Shown here piece after piece: positions 1 to 7,214 of a stretch of 10,327 nt of DNA. The stretch is from Gammaproteobacteria bacterium (lineage in GTDB: Bacteria; Pseudomonadota; Gammaproteobacteria; JAABTG01). The stretch covers positions 1 to 10,327 of the forward strand of contig JASJBY010000082.1 in assembly GCA_030066245.1 (NCBI GenBank), written 5' to 3'. The notes beneath the pieces were generated by a model. That model ran no database searches, had not been told where the DNA came from, and saw nothing but the letters and a program-made list of their open reading frames with translations. A program made the position numbers and the translations under genes. Within the stretch, counting starts at the first letter, position 1, and every line of letters starts with the position of its first letter.

Positions 1-47
1 CGATCGCCCGCAGAGGCATAGCTGTAGCTATGTCTCAAGGGGGATCG
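1..47. repeat. Long imperfect inverted repeat (hairpin) at the left edge
   Basis: Positions 13-22 pair with 27-36 around a TGTA loop (ten pairs, one of them G-T). Positions 7-9 then pair with 40-42, and 1-5 pair exactly with 43-47 across a small internal loop and one bulged G. This makes about 18 base pairs, which is well beyond the short GC palindromes elsewhere in the window. Neither side is followed by a T run, so it is not a standard intrinsic terminator. It lies about 190 bases downstream of the pyrD stop. It could be the end of a repeated element, a cruciform, or an RNA 3' structure. The rest of 48-237 holds no gene I can support. Confidence 0.5.
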
Positions 48-237
48 GTCAAGATGCAAAGCCAGAGTGGGCCAAGAACCGAATAGGACAGACTGTTAAT
101 AAAGAAGACCGGCTCGATGAAGCCCATGTGCTGAGTTTGCCAACATAATCTGCGATCGGAGGTTCGCCTGGTGAGAAATCCGGGCTAGACCCAGGGTCGC
201 GTCAAACGCGCGTCTCGTGAGGCGTGCGGCGTCTAGC

Positions 238-1221
<984 letters not shown>

Positions 1222-1262
1222 CTGAACTCCGCGCTGTTCAAATCGAGATCTGGACCTCTCTC

Positions 1263-1730
1263 ATGTTTAATGTGGTGCTCTTCCAACCGGAGATCCCACC
1301 CAACACCGGCAACATTATACGCCTGTGCGCCAACGCCGGCGCCTCCTTACACCTCATCCACCCGCTCGGCTTTTCGATGGATGACAGTAAGCTCAAGCGT
1401 GCTGGGCTGGATTACCGGGAGTGGAGCAGGATCCTGGAGTATTCGAGCCTGGAGAGCTTTGTGGAGCAGGTACGGCCAAGGCGCCTGTTCGGCTGCTCCA
1501 CCCGAGGGGAGACCCGATACTCGGACATCGCCTTCCAGCCCACGGATGCCCTCCTGTTCGGGCCGGAAACCAGGGGCTTGCCCGGTGGCATCCTGCACGC
1601 CCTACCGCGGGAACGCCGCCTTCGCATCCCCATGCTTCCCAACAACCGCAGTCTCAACCTGTCCAATTCCGTGGCCGTGATTCTCTACGAAGCCTGGCGA
1701 CAACAGAACTTTGCCGGCGCCCAAAGATGA
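1263..1730 (+). CDS. trmL: tRNA (cytidine(34)-2'-O)-methyltransferase TrmL
   Basis: SPOUT-family enzyme that transfers methyl from S-adenosylmethionine to the 2'-OH of the wobble nucleotide (C34 or cmnm5U34) of tRNA-Leu isoacceptors. The 155-residue product is close to the 157 residues of the E. coli enzyme. It shows the three conserved blocks: PEIPPNTGNIIRLCANAG (9-26), LFGPETRGLP (98-107), and RIPMLPNNRSLNLSNSVAV (121-139) followed by YEAWRQ. The last two build the trefoil-knot AdoMet site. Also conserved is RAGLDY (46-51). The ATG has no strong Shine-Dalgarno; the best is GGA about ten bases upstream. It is divergent from pyrD across 41 bases, so both promoters must overlap each other or lie inside the neighbouring gene. 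It converges on mshP with 124 bases between the stops. A housekeeping gene with no functional link to the pilus cluster. Confidence 0.96.
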   Translation: MFNVVLFQPEIPPNTGNIIRLCANAGASLHLIHPLGFSMDDSKLKRAGLDYREWSRILEYSSLESFVEQVRPRRLFGCSTRGETRYSDIAFQPTDALLFGPETRGLPGGILHALPRERRLRIPMLPNNRSLNLSNSVAVILYEAWRQQNFAGAQR

Positions 1731-1765
1731 TCGGCGCGGCCCAACACTCACGTCGGCAAAGGTCG

Positions 1766-1774
1766 CCCCCCCCC
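1766..1774. repeat. Homopolymer run of nine C
   Basis: Nine consecutive C in the convergent gap between trmL and mshP. Such runs are prone to slippage, but this one lies outside both coding regions, so no phase-variable gene is implied. Confidence 0.8.
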
Positions 1775-1780
1775 TCGGCA

Positions 1781-1855
1781 CCTCTGACCTACCCTCTACC
1801 GTCTACCTTATTCTCCCGACCTACGACCTACCATCTCCGCCCTACCAGCCACCCT
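1781..1855. repeat. Pyrimidine-rich degenerate 7-base tandem repeat between convergent genes
   Basis: About ten degenerate 7-base units follow the C run. They share a CTACC/GACCTAC core, seen for example in CTCTGACCTACCCTCTACCG (1783-1802) and CGACCTACGACCTACCATC (1828-1846). The plus strand is almost purine-free apart from regularly spaced A and G. The tract lies in the 124-base space between the trmL stop (1730) and the mshP stop (1855-1857) and ends at the latter. No hairpin plus T-run terminator is visible in this gap for either gene. The function is unknown; the heptad phase is what I see, and any role in transcription ending is a guess. Confidence 0.6.
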
Positions 1856-2346
1856 CAGAACAAATCCGTCGCCGTTACCTGGAGCGTGCGCGAGGCAAAG
1901 TCCGGTTGACCGAAAGCACCGTAGCGCGCCACGGCGTCGATGGCGAAGACATTGAAATTGTCGGGGCCCTGTTGGTGCTGGGTGTAGCTGCAGGTCACGT
2001 CAACCGTGAAGCCGGTGAGGCCCGGCACCGTGAGCGCCAGCGTGTTCACGGTCGGGTTCGACGGTGCTGCCCCACAGGCGGCCGCCGTATTGCCCGCCGG
2101 ATCCAGGACCTGGTGCAGGGCCCACTCAACGCCGCTGCGAACCGCCCGCTCCGCCCGGGAGCCTTGGAGCGCGAGAAGGGTGGTTTTCTGCTGGACAGCG
2201 CTCATGGTAACCATGAATGTGCCCAGACCCGCCAGAGTCACCACCAGAAAAACGGCGGCCACCAGGGAGAATCCCGACTCCCGGATAGGTGGTCGCCGGC
2301 CGAAACTGCGGCGTACTGAGAGAGAAATCGCGGGTAGCGTGCTCAT
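1855..2346 (-). CDS. mshP: MSHA pilus minor prepilin MshP
   Basis: A small pilin-like protein of 163 residues, last gene of the cluster. The leader of 25 residues ends in RESG, and the mature part begins FSLVAAVFLVV, giving a hydrophobic helix at about 26-48. Then come QQKTTLLALQGSRAERAVRS and GVEWALHQVL, the pattern of MshP proteins and, more loosely, of PilX. Two Cys are present in the C-terminal part. Glu at mature position 5, usual in pilins, is replaced by Ala. The start is the ATG overlapping the mshO stop (ATGA), which implies translational coupling. An upstream in-frame GTG at 2610 would read through the end of mshO in another frame and is not credible. The gene is followed by a convergent trmL rather than by mshQ. 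Likely inner membrane, then incorporated into or priming the pilus. Confidence 0.85.
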   Translation of the reverse strand: MSTLPAISLSVRRSFGRRPPIRESGFSLVAAVFLVVTLAGLGTFMVTMSAVQQKTTLLALQGSRAERAVRSGVEWALHQVLDPAGNTAAACGAAPSNPTVNTLALTVPGLTGFTVDVTCSYTQHQQGPDNFNVFAIDAVARYGAFGQPDFASRTLQVTATDLF

Positions 2347-3314
2347 GGCACATTGTCCACGTGTATTTGATGCAGCAAGGTCACCTGCTCGCCGCTCGGC
2401 GCGTCCTGGATGGCCAGCTGCGCTGAGAGCTGGCCGCGTCGCGACAGGTCCCCGGGGGCATAGGCGAAGACGCAGCCCGCCACCTGGTTGGCCACCAGGG
2501 CCGACCCTGAGCCTGGACCGGTCAGCCCCCCCGCCGTGCAGGCCTGGGCGACGCTCAGGCTGTAGTCCCAGAAGCGGGTCAGGGTGCGGGCTCCGGCGGC
2601 CGTGTCGCACAGGTAGCTCACGACCCCTTCCACCACGTAGAGACGCTGCTGGGGCGAGCTGAACGCGAACTGATGGGGCGGAGCCAGGCTGACCTGGTCC
2701 TCGTCTACGCCGGCAGTGAGGGTCAGGGTTGTGCCTGCCGGGGTGATCACGTGGCTACCCGCCGGCGGGGTGGGCCCCAGGCTTGCCGCAGCATAGGCAT
2801 TCGCCCCTGCCAGGGGTGTGCCCGCCGCATCGGTGGCACCGGTGCTGTAGACTGCAAGCCTCCGCCCGGCCGGCTGCACACCCATGGCCACGTTGCGGAA
2901 ATGCCCGAGAATGTGGAAGTCCGTGTCGCCGGTGTCGAACTCCAGCCAGCGGGTCGCGGGACCCGGCGGCGGGCCGGCGCGATAGGACACCCCGTCGATG
3001 GTGGTGAACATCTCAACGCAGGCGCGTGTACCCACCGCAGTGACACGCACCGTGTTCGGCAGGGCCCGGCGGACATCCCGCTGCAGCCGCCGCAGCGCCA
3101 TCTCGGCCACGTCTACGAGTTCCGCGCGGCGATCGAGGGCCACGTAGCCTTCCATGGGACGGACCAGGAAGGTGGCTATCGTGGCGGCTACGATACCACT
3201 GATGGCGACCACGATGACCAGTTCCGGGAGTGAGAACCCCTTACACCACCACACCGGGTGAGCATCTGGACGACGCTCGACACCGGAGGTATCTTGGTAA
3301 AGCCAGGCGCACAC
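2343..3314 (-). CDS. mshO: MSHA pilus minor prepilin MshO
   Basis: A 323-residue pilin-like protein. The cleavage motif is CKG followed by FSLPELVIVVAISGIVAA (27-44), with Glu at mature position 5 and a hydrophobic helix. Next come the coiled helix and RRLQRDVRRALPNTVRV (94-110), then a large C-terminal domain containing SSPQQRLYVVEGVVSYLC and, at the end, TLLHQIHVDNVP; these match MshO proteins. It would be a minor or initiating subunit of the MSHA pilus. The GTG start at 3314 lies only 3 bases after the mshD stop but has no recognisable Shine-Dalgarno; it gives an unusual 26-residue leader containing three Trp. A second in-frame GTG at 3254 would leave a 6-residue leader ending in CKG, more typical for the family. 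Overlaps mshP by four bases. Confidence 0.88.
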   Translation of the reverse strand: MCAWLYQDTSGVERRPDAHPVWWCKGFSLPELVIVVAISGIVAATIATFLVRPMEGYVALDRRAELVDVAEMALRRLQRDVRRALPNTVRVTAVGTRACVEMFTTIDGVSYRAGPPPGPATRWLEFDTGDTDFHILGHFRNVAMGVQPAGRRLAVYSTGATDAAGTPLAGANAYAAASLGPTPPAGSHVITPAGTTLTLTAGVDEDQVSLAPPHQFAFSSPQQRLYVVEGVVSYLCDTAAGARTLTRFWDYSLSVAQACTAGGLTGPGSGSALVANQVAGCVFAYAPGDLSRRGQLSAQLAIQDAPSGEQVTLLHQIHVDNVP

Positions 3315-3317
3315 CGC

Positions 3318-3836
3318 TCAGTACCGGGTTCGATACCCGGCCAGCACCACGTTCACCCCGTCCGGGTGGCTGACCTGAACCGTGACCAGCTCGGCAGCCG
3401 CGTTGGGGACCGCCAGGGCCCCGGCACCCAGATTCGGATCGTTCTGCACCACGACGCTCACCGTATACTGGTCGAGACCCGGAATGACCGCGGCCGGGTT
3501 GCTGAGACTGCGCGCGCCCACGTCGGTATGCGCGATGTAGTCGTTCACGTCGTCGTAAAGGCCTCGCCCGGTCTCGCCCGCATCGATTCCCAGAGGCCCT
3601 TCCGCCGTCCCGCTGGCCGCAAGCTCGTCGAAGGGCAGGAGCATCACTTCCTCCAGATAAGCCTCGGCGATGGCCACCGCCTGGTGCTGGATCATCGGGT
3701 CGGCGCTGTGGCGGGTCAGGGTGCTCAGGAGCGGGAGCACGCCGACCACGGCGAGTGCGATCACCACAATGGAGATAGTCAGCTCCACCAGGGTCACCCC
3801 CGTGTGGCTTCGTCGTATGCCGCGTGCCGACCCCAT
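3318..3836 (-). CDS. mshD: MSHA pilus minor prepilin MshD
   Basis: A 172-residue pilin-like protein. A 13-residue leader ending in HTG is followed by VTLVELTISIVVIALAVVGV; the mature N-terminus is Val instead of Phe, and Glu is kept at position 5. The stretch SADPMIQHQAVAIAEAYLEE (44-63) is the family's most characteristic block, followed by YDDVNDY. No Cys is present. The ATG shares one base with the mshC stop (TGATG), so translation is probably coupled. The next gene, mshO, starts 3 bases after the stop. By family it is a minor subunit acting in assembly or at the tip of the MSHA fibre in the cell envelope. Confidence 0.92.
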   Translation of the reverse strand: MGSARGIRRSHTGVTLVELTISIVVIALAVVGVLPLLSTLTRHSADPMIQHQAVAIAEAYLEEVMLLPFDELAASGTAEGPLGIDAGETGRGLYDDVNDYIAHTDVGARSLSNPAAVIPGLDQYTVSVVVQNDPNLGAGALAVPNAAAELVTVQVSHPDGVNVVLAGYRTRY

Positions 3837-4438
3837 CAGTGCACGAAGCCTGTTTCAGGCTCCACCGTGAGCGTCCGGGTGTCCGTTCCCACCACGTTCA
3901 CCGCACCGCTGGCGGACGGCCTGCCGATGGGGTCATAGGTGAACAGCAGCGTCCCGGCAATGGCGACCCCAGCCGGCGCCGTGGCTGCAAAAGCGGCGCC
4001 GGAAAGATCGGGAGACGCAACTGGATTGACCCCGGTGAAAGTGGCACCCGGTCCGTTGCAGTTCGCTAGATTGTCCGGAAACATGAGGCTGTATCCGTTC
4101 GCCACCCCGCTGTTCACATCCACCTGCACCACGCACTGACTGGCCGTGGCCAGTCGCTGGGCATAGCGCACGGCCGACGTCAGCTGGTCGTGAAAGGCTC
4201 GCGTGTCGAAGGCTCGCCGGTCGAACATGCGCGGCCCCGCGACGGCAGCCAGGATGCCCACCAGGACGATGACGATGACCAGCTCGGTGAGGGTGAATCC
4301 CTGTTGGAGCCTGGATGGCGTGGGCAGCAAGCACACGGGCCGCAGATGCACATGGGGGCCGCGGAAAGCTCCCGAGGATATCAGCGGAACCGGCGCCGCC
4401 GTCCGCACGGCGGCCAGGGAGACAGGTGGCTGGAACAC
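3836..4438 (-). CDS. mshC: MSHA pilus minor prepilin MshC
   Basis: A prepilin of up to 200 residues. The cleavage site is QQG followed by FTLTELVIVIVLVGILAAVAGPR, with Glu at mature position 5. Then MFDRRAFDTRAFHDQ and AVRYAQRLA give the typical MshC helix end, and two Cys (in SQCVVQ and ANCNGP) could form a disulphide. The start is uncertain. The longest frame opens with GTG at 4438 and gives a 46-residue leader, far longer than usual, with no good ribosome-binding site. In-frame GTG at 4351 (17-residue leader) and TTG at 4330 (10-residue leader) are alternatives. The end overlaps mshD by one base. Likely a minor pilin in the pseudopilus tip or priming complex. Confidence 0.9.
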   Translation of the reverse strand: MFQPPVSLAAVRTAAPVPLISSGAFRGPHVHLRPVCLLPTPSRLQQGFTLTELVIVIVLVGILAAVAGPRMFDRRAFDTRAFHDQLTSAVRYAQRLATASQCVVQVDVNSGVANGYSLMFPDNLANCNGPGATFTGVNPVASPDLSGAAFAATAPAGVAIAGTLLFTYDPIGRPSASGAVNVVGTDTRTLTVEPETGFVH

Positions 4439-4552
4439 GGTTCAGGTCTCGCGGCGACCCCTTCGTCAGGGCCCGACACCCGGCAAAGCCGGCGCGTGAT
4501 GCCTAACCCTGGCACCCCTCGCCGGCCCTGTGCCGAAACGACCCTGGAGTCG
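4439..4552 (-). promoter_or_regulatory. mshA-mshC spacer, possible attenuation or processing region
   Basis: This 114-base spacer follows the mshA stop. Besides the hairpin at 4538-4553, it contains CCGGC-TTT-GCCGG on the minus strand (about 4487-4499), another 5-bp stem. The spacer is long for this cluster, where other minor-pilin junctions are 0-3 bases. It could reduce read-through or stabilise the upstream mRNA, giving more MshA than minor pilins. No convincing promoter is seen. Confidence 0.35.
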
Positions 4553-4553
4553 T
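4538..4553 (-). terminator. Weak terminator or mRNA-stabilising hairpin at the mshA stop
   Basis: On the minus strand ACGACT-CCAG-GGTCGT forms a 6-bp stem (one T-G pair) with a four-base loop, followed by TTTC. It begins at the last base of the mshA stop codon. The T run is too short for an efficient intrinsic terminator, so partial termination or protection of the pilin mRNA is more likely. Confidence 0.4.
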
Positions 4554-5041
4554 TAGTTGCAGTTCGCGGTCACGACGATCGTGGGCGCATTGCCCGGCGC
4601 CGTGCAGGTACCACCGCCGCCGCCGTTATCGTTGGCTGCCGTGTAGACCACACGACAGGTGCCGCCCGTGTCACCGACTGCGTCGATGGTGATGGAGGCC
4701 GTGTCGTTGGCACCGGCGGTGGTGATGTTCCAGTCTGCGCCCACCAGCTGGGTGGCGGCCTGAATGCCGGCCGCATCTGCAGTCGGATAGCCGTTGCACA
4801 TGGTGATATTGGCGCCTTCCATGGTAATTGCGGCGTTGCCGGCCAGGTTACGCGCCAGGAAGGTGGCATGGGCGATAGCGGACGCGCCTCTTAGCCCACC
4901 TTCCAGCCCGCGGACCTTGGCATTGCGGGCATCCGCCTGCAGGTTGACGAATCGCGGCAATGCCGTGGCGGCGAGGATGCCGAGTATCACAATGACGATG
5001 ACCAGCTCGATGAGCGTGAAACCGGTCTGCTTTGCTCTCAT
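4553..5041 (-). CDS. mshA: MSHA major pilin subunit MshA
   Basis: The fibre-forming type IV pilin. The 162-residue product has a 7-residue positively charged leader (MRAKQTG), then FTLIELVIVIVILGILAATALPRFVNLQ with Glu at mature position 5; PRFVNLQADARNAKVRGLEGG is strongly MshA-like, as are GASAIAHATFLA and CNGYPTA. Four Cys (82, 129, 146, 161) could form two disulphides; a five-Gly run sits at 140-144. The ATG has a near-perfect AAGGAG seven bases upstream, the best ribosome-binding site in the cluster, fitting high expression. The frame is open further upstream; an ATG 18 codons earlier also has a GGGAG at good spacing and would add MSIEERVGCDPKFPRSTI, but a short leader is normal. Preceded by 347 non-coding bases and followed by a hairpin, so it can be controlled apart from its neighbours. 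Confidence 0.95.
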   Translation of the reverse strand: MRAKQTGFTLIELVIVIVILGILAATALPRFVNLQADARNAKVRGLEGGLRGASAIAHATFLARNLAGNAAITMEGANITMCNGYPTADAAGIQAATQLVGADWNITTAGANDTASITIDAVGDTGGTCRVVYTAANDNGGGGGTCTAPGNAPTIVVTANCN

Positions 5042-5388
5042 GATCGTGCTCCTTGGGAATTTAGGGTCACAGCCCACTCTTTCTTCAATGCTCATATTCC
5101 GTCTCCCGCCCGTGCGCTGTGCCGCAGCATGAGCCCGGATAGAAGTCCTGGTTTCACGGGAGGTTAGCCTCCAGAACTCTGAACGTGGCCGGCGTACCGT
5201 CGGCACATCCACCAGTTGATTCGGCAGCGACAAAAAACACTTGAGTTGCATGGAAAAAACCTGCCGGCTTATGTGACGGACTGCGCAGCCCCGAGGCCGA
5301 AGCTTGACCAGCCTGGCGCGATTCCATTAGCGCATCCTGGGCGTGCCGGTACCGGCATGGCGAGGGTCGTCAGACTGACCGGAACCCG
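5042..5388 (-). promoter_or_regulatory. 347-base upstream region of mshA, with several inverted repeats
   Basis: No gene is supported between the MshF/B-like stop and mshA, so a promoter for the major pilin is likely here, though I cannot assign clear -35 and -10 boxes. Visible structure: a perfect 14-base palindrome TGCCGGTACCGGCA at 5344-5357; GTCAG-A-CTGAC at 5369-5379; a stem GGAGG-TTAG-CCTCC at 5159-5172; and two six-A runs (5232-5237 and 5254-5259) spaced 22 bases, about two helical turns. Short in-frame starts at 5251 and 5095 extend the mshA frame upstream. I see no match to the c-di-GMP (GEMM) riboswitch consensus. Confidence 0.5.
5049..5054 (-). promoter_or_regulatory. Ribosome-binding site that sets the mshA start
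   Basis: AAGGAG, seven bases before the ATG at 5041. It is the strongest Shine-Dalgarno match in the pilus cluster and supports the short 7-residue leader over the longer open frame. Confidence 0.8.
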
Positions 5389-5988
5389 TTAGCTGTAGGG
5401 CTCCATCGGTATCAGATCCAGTCCGTGCACCCGATCCCTGGCAGGCTCGAAACGACTGCTCTCGTCCACGTCTTCATAACGCAGAACGATGCGAAAGCGC
5501 AGTCGCTGGGGTGCCTGTAACGTGGTTTCGAAGCTGCCCCGAAACCGCACCAGATAGACCAGCGCGCCGTCACCCGGGTCGAAATACCACTGCCCGCCGT
5601 CAAGAAGCGCTGCGTCCACCTGCTCCAACTCCCCCAGGTAGCCCGGTGGCACCTGCGCCATCAGCGCCATGGGGTTACTCCCCTCCAGCTCGGGCACGCT
5701 ACGCAGGCCGTTGCGCACTGCCCGGCTGGCCACCTCAAGCCCCAGAGCGCTGCGCAGGGAGCCCACGACCTGAGCCACGGCCGCCCGCTCGGCGTCCATC
5801 CTCAGGGCCCATATCCTGTCGATGGCCAGAATGGCAAGAGTCGAGATGATAGCCACGACGATGGCCAGCTCGAAGAGCGTGAACCCGCCTTGCCCATGCC
5901 CCCGGAGAGTGGCTCGGGTTGCCTGCTGTGCGCCCGCCCCCCGGACGGCGATGCAATGCCGGCGCCTCTCAACCACCGCGCGCGACAT
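5389..5988 (-). CDS. Minor prepilin in the MshF/MshB position
   Basis: A 199-residue pilin-like protein between mshG and mshA, where Vibrio-type loci have mshF and mshB. The cleavage site GQGG is followed by FTLFELAIVVAIISTLAILAIDR (36-58), with Glu at mature position 5. After an amphipathic helix (RMDAERAAVAQVVGSLRSAL) comes NPMALMAQVPPGYLGE (105-120) and WYFDPGDGALVYLVRF (134-149), a combination I associate with pseudopilin-like proteins of beta- and gammaproteobacterial MSHA loci; I cannot decide between MshF and MshB. The ATG lies inside the end of mshG (20-base overlap), giving a long leader of 35 residues that is rich in Arg; a GTG four codons later is an alternative. The product would be inserted in the inner membrane and processed by prepilin peptidase. 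Confidence 0.85.
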   Translation of the reverse strand: MSRAVVERRRHCIAVRGAGAQQATRATLRGHGQGGFTLFELAIVVAIISTLAILAIDRIWALRMDAERAAVAQVVGSLRSALGLEVASRAVRNGLRSVPELEGSNPMALMAQVPPGYLGELEQVDAALLDGGQWYFDPGDGALVYLVRFRGSFETTLQAPQRLRFRIVLRYEDVDESSRFEPARDRVHGLDLIPMEPYS

Positions 5989-7198
5989 TCATCAGTTCCC
6001 ACATGGGCAGGAAGACGCCCAGGGCCAGGATCAGGACCATCACGCCCAGGGCGACGATCAGGATGGGCTCGATCACGGCGCTCAGGTTTCTCAGGTCATA
6101 ATCCACTTCCCGTTCGTAGAAGCCAGCCACCTCCTCCAGCAGCTGGTCTACGCTGCCCGTCTCCTCGCCGATGGCCAGCATCTGCAGCACCAGGGGACTG
6201 AACATCCCGGTGATGGCGGCGGTGCGGGTCAGTGAGTCACCCCGCTCGATGCCGGTGCGCATCTGGGCCACGTGTTCGCCCACGTAGTCGTTACCCACCG
6301 CCCTTGAGACCACGGTGAGCGCCTGAATCAGCGGCACGCCGGCACCAAGCGCCATGGAGAAAGAACGCGCGAATCGACCCAGTATGGCGCGGTTGAGAAG
6401 ATCACCCACGATGGGCAACCGGAGCTTGGCCTTGTCCCACCGATAGCGGCCTTGTTCGGTACCCACGTAGGCACGAAACCCGACCACCACGGCCACCAGG
6501 GCGAGCAGCAACAACGGCCAGTTGGCGACGAAGAAGTCTGACGTGGCGATCAGGATTCGGGTCGGCAAAGGCAGCTCCACGTTGGCGCGCTCGAACACCC
6601 GTCGGAACGCGGGGACCACCCACAGGTTAATAACGGCGAGTGCGAACGAAATGGCGACGACCACGAAGACCGGGTAACGCAACGCCGACTTGATGCGTTC
6701 CCGCGTGTCTCTCTCCCTTTCCAGGTACTGGGAAACGCGCAGAAACGACTCGTCCAGCCTGCCGGTGTTCTCCCCCACGCGAATCATGCTGACGTACAGG
6801 GTGGAGAAGATACCCGGGTGGCGCGACAACGATGATCCCAGATCCCGACCCGATTCCAGGTCCACCTGGATGTCCCGGAGTGTTTCCACCAGTTCAGCGT
6901 TGCGGGTCGATTCGATCAGCGCGCTGATAGCCCGATTGATGGGGATTCCGGAGCGCATGAGCGTGTACATCTGCCGACTGAACATCATCAGGTCGGTCAG
7001 CTCAGGGGGGCGGCTGGTCAGGCGCGTGAACGCTTCCTGAACCGTCGTCGGTTGAGCTGCAGGCGCTTCCTTGATGTCGATAGGCGTGACGCCGCTGTTC
7101 AGAAGCTGACTGGCCACGGCGTCTGGCGAGCCGCCCTCCAGCATGCCCTCCACCATGTCCCCTCGGCCGCTTCGGGCCTTGTATCGATAGAGGGCCAT
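5969..7198 (-). CDS. mshG: MSHA biogenesis inner-membrane platform protein MshG (GspF/PilC family)
   Basis: The polytopic platform that couples the assembly ATPase to pilin polymerisation. The 409-residue length is normal for GspF/PilC proteins. Two T2SSF domains are visible: the first about 66-190 (FSRQMYTLMRSGIPINRAI, IRVGENTGRLDE) and the second about 275-398 (FARSFSMALGAGVPLIQAL, LAIGEETGSVDQLLEEV, YEREVDYDLRNLSAVIEPILI). Membrane segments lie at about 176-198, 224-246 and 376-398. The N-terminus MALYRYKARSGRGDMVEGML is typical of the family. The ATG is 16 bases after the mshE stop, preceded by a weak GGTAGG-like site. Its end overlaps the next gene by 20 bases. Partner of MshE, from the same operon. 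Confidence 0.96.
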   Translation of the reverse strand: MALYRYKARSGRGDMVEGMLEGGSPDAVASQLLNSGVTPIDIKEAPAAQPTTVQEAFTRLTSRPPELTDLMMFSRQMYTLMRSGIPINRAISALIESTRNAELVETLRDIQVDLESGRDLGSSLSRHPGIFSTLYVSMIRVGENTGRLDESFLRVSQYLERERDTRERIKSALRYPVFVVVAISFALAVINLWVVPAFRRVFERANVELPLPTRILIATSDFFVANWPLLLLALVAVVVGFRAYVGTEQGRYRWDKAKLRLPIVGDLLNRAILGRFARSFSMALGAGVPLIQALTVVSRAVGNDYVGEHVAQMRTGIERGDSLTRTAAITGMFSPLVLQMLAIGEETGSVDQLLEEVAGFYEREVDYDLRNLSAVIEPILIVALGVMVLILALGVFLPMWELMNVARGG

Positions 7199-7214
7199 TC
7201 AGCCTACCAGGCGC

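Noticed and set aside
35..127. 30-residue hydrophobic minus-strand frame (starts MGFIEPVFFINSL)
   Set aside because: Short, no ribosome-binding site, no recognised family; the hydrophobic look could be chance. Its end falls in the hairpin at 13-36.
2347..2610. N-terminal extension of the mshP frame to a GTG at 2610
   Set aside because: It overlaps the mshO coding region for 264 bases in another frame and reads as Arg/Gly/Pro-rich shadow sequence; the ATG in the ATGA overlap gives a normal prepilin.
5042..5251. 70-residue N-terminal extension of mshA
   Set aside because: The strong AAGGAG before the ATG at 5041 and the usual short pilin leader argue against it; the extra sequence has no recognisable features.
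5254..5270. T6 run on the minus strand after the MshF/B-like gene as an intrinsic terminator
   Set aside because: No stable stem sits directly in front of the T run; only a 4-bp pairing is possible.
5042..5388. c-di-GMP (GEMM) riboswitch in the mshA leader
   Set aside because: It would fit the biology, but none of the conserved GEMM core sequences can be found on the minus strand.
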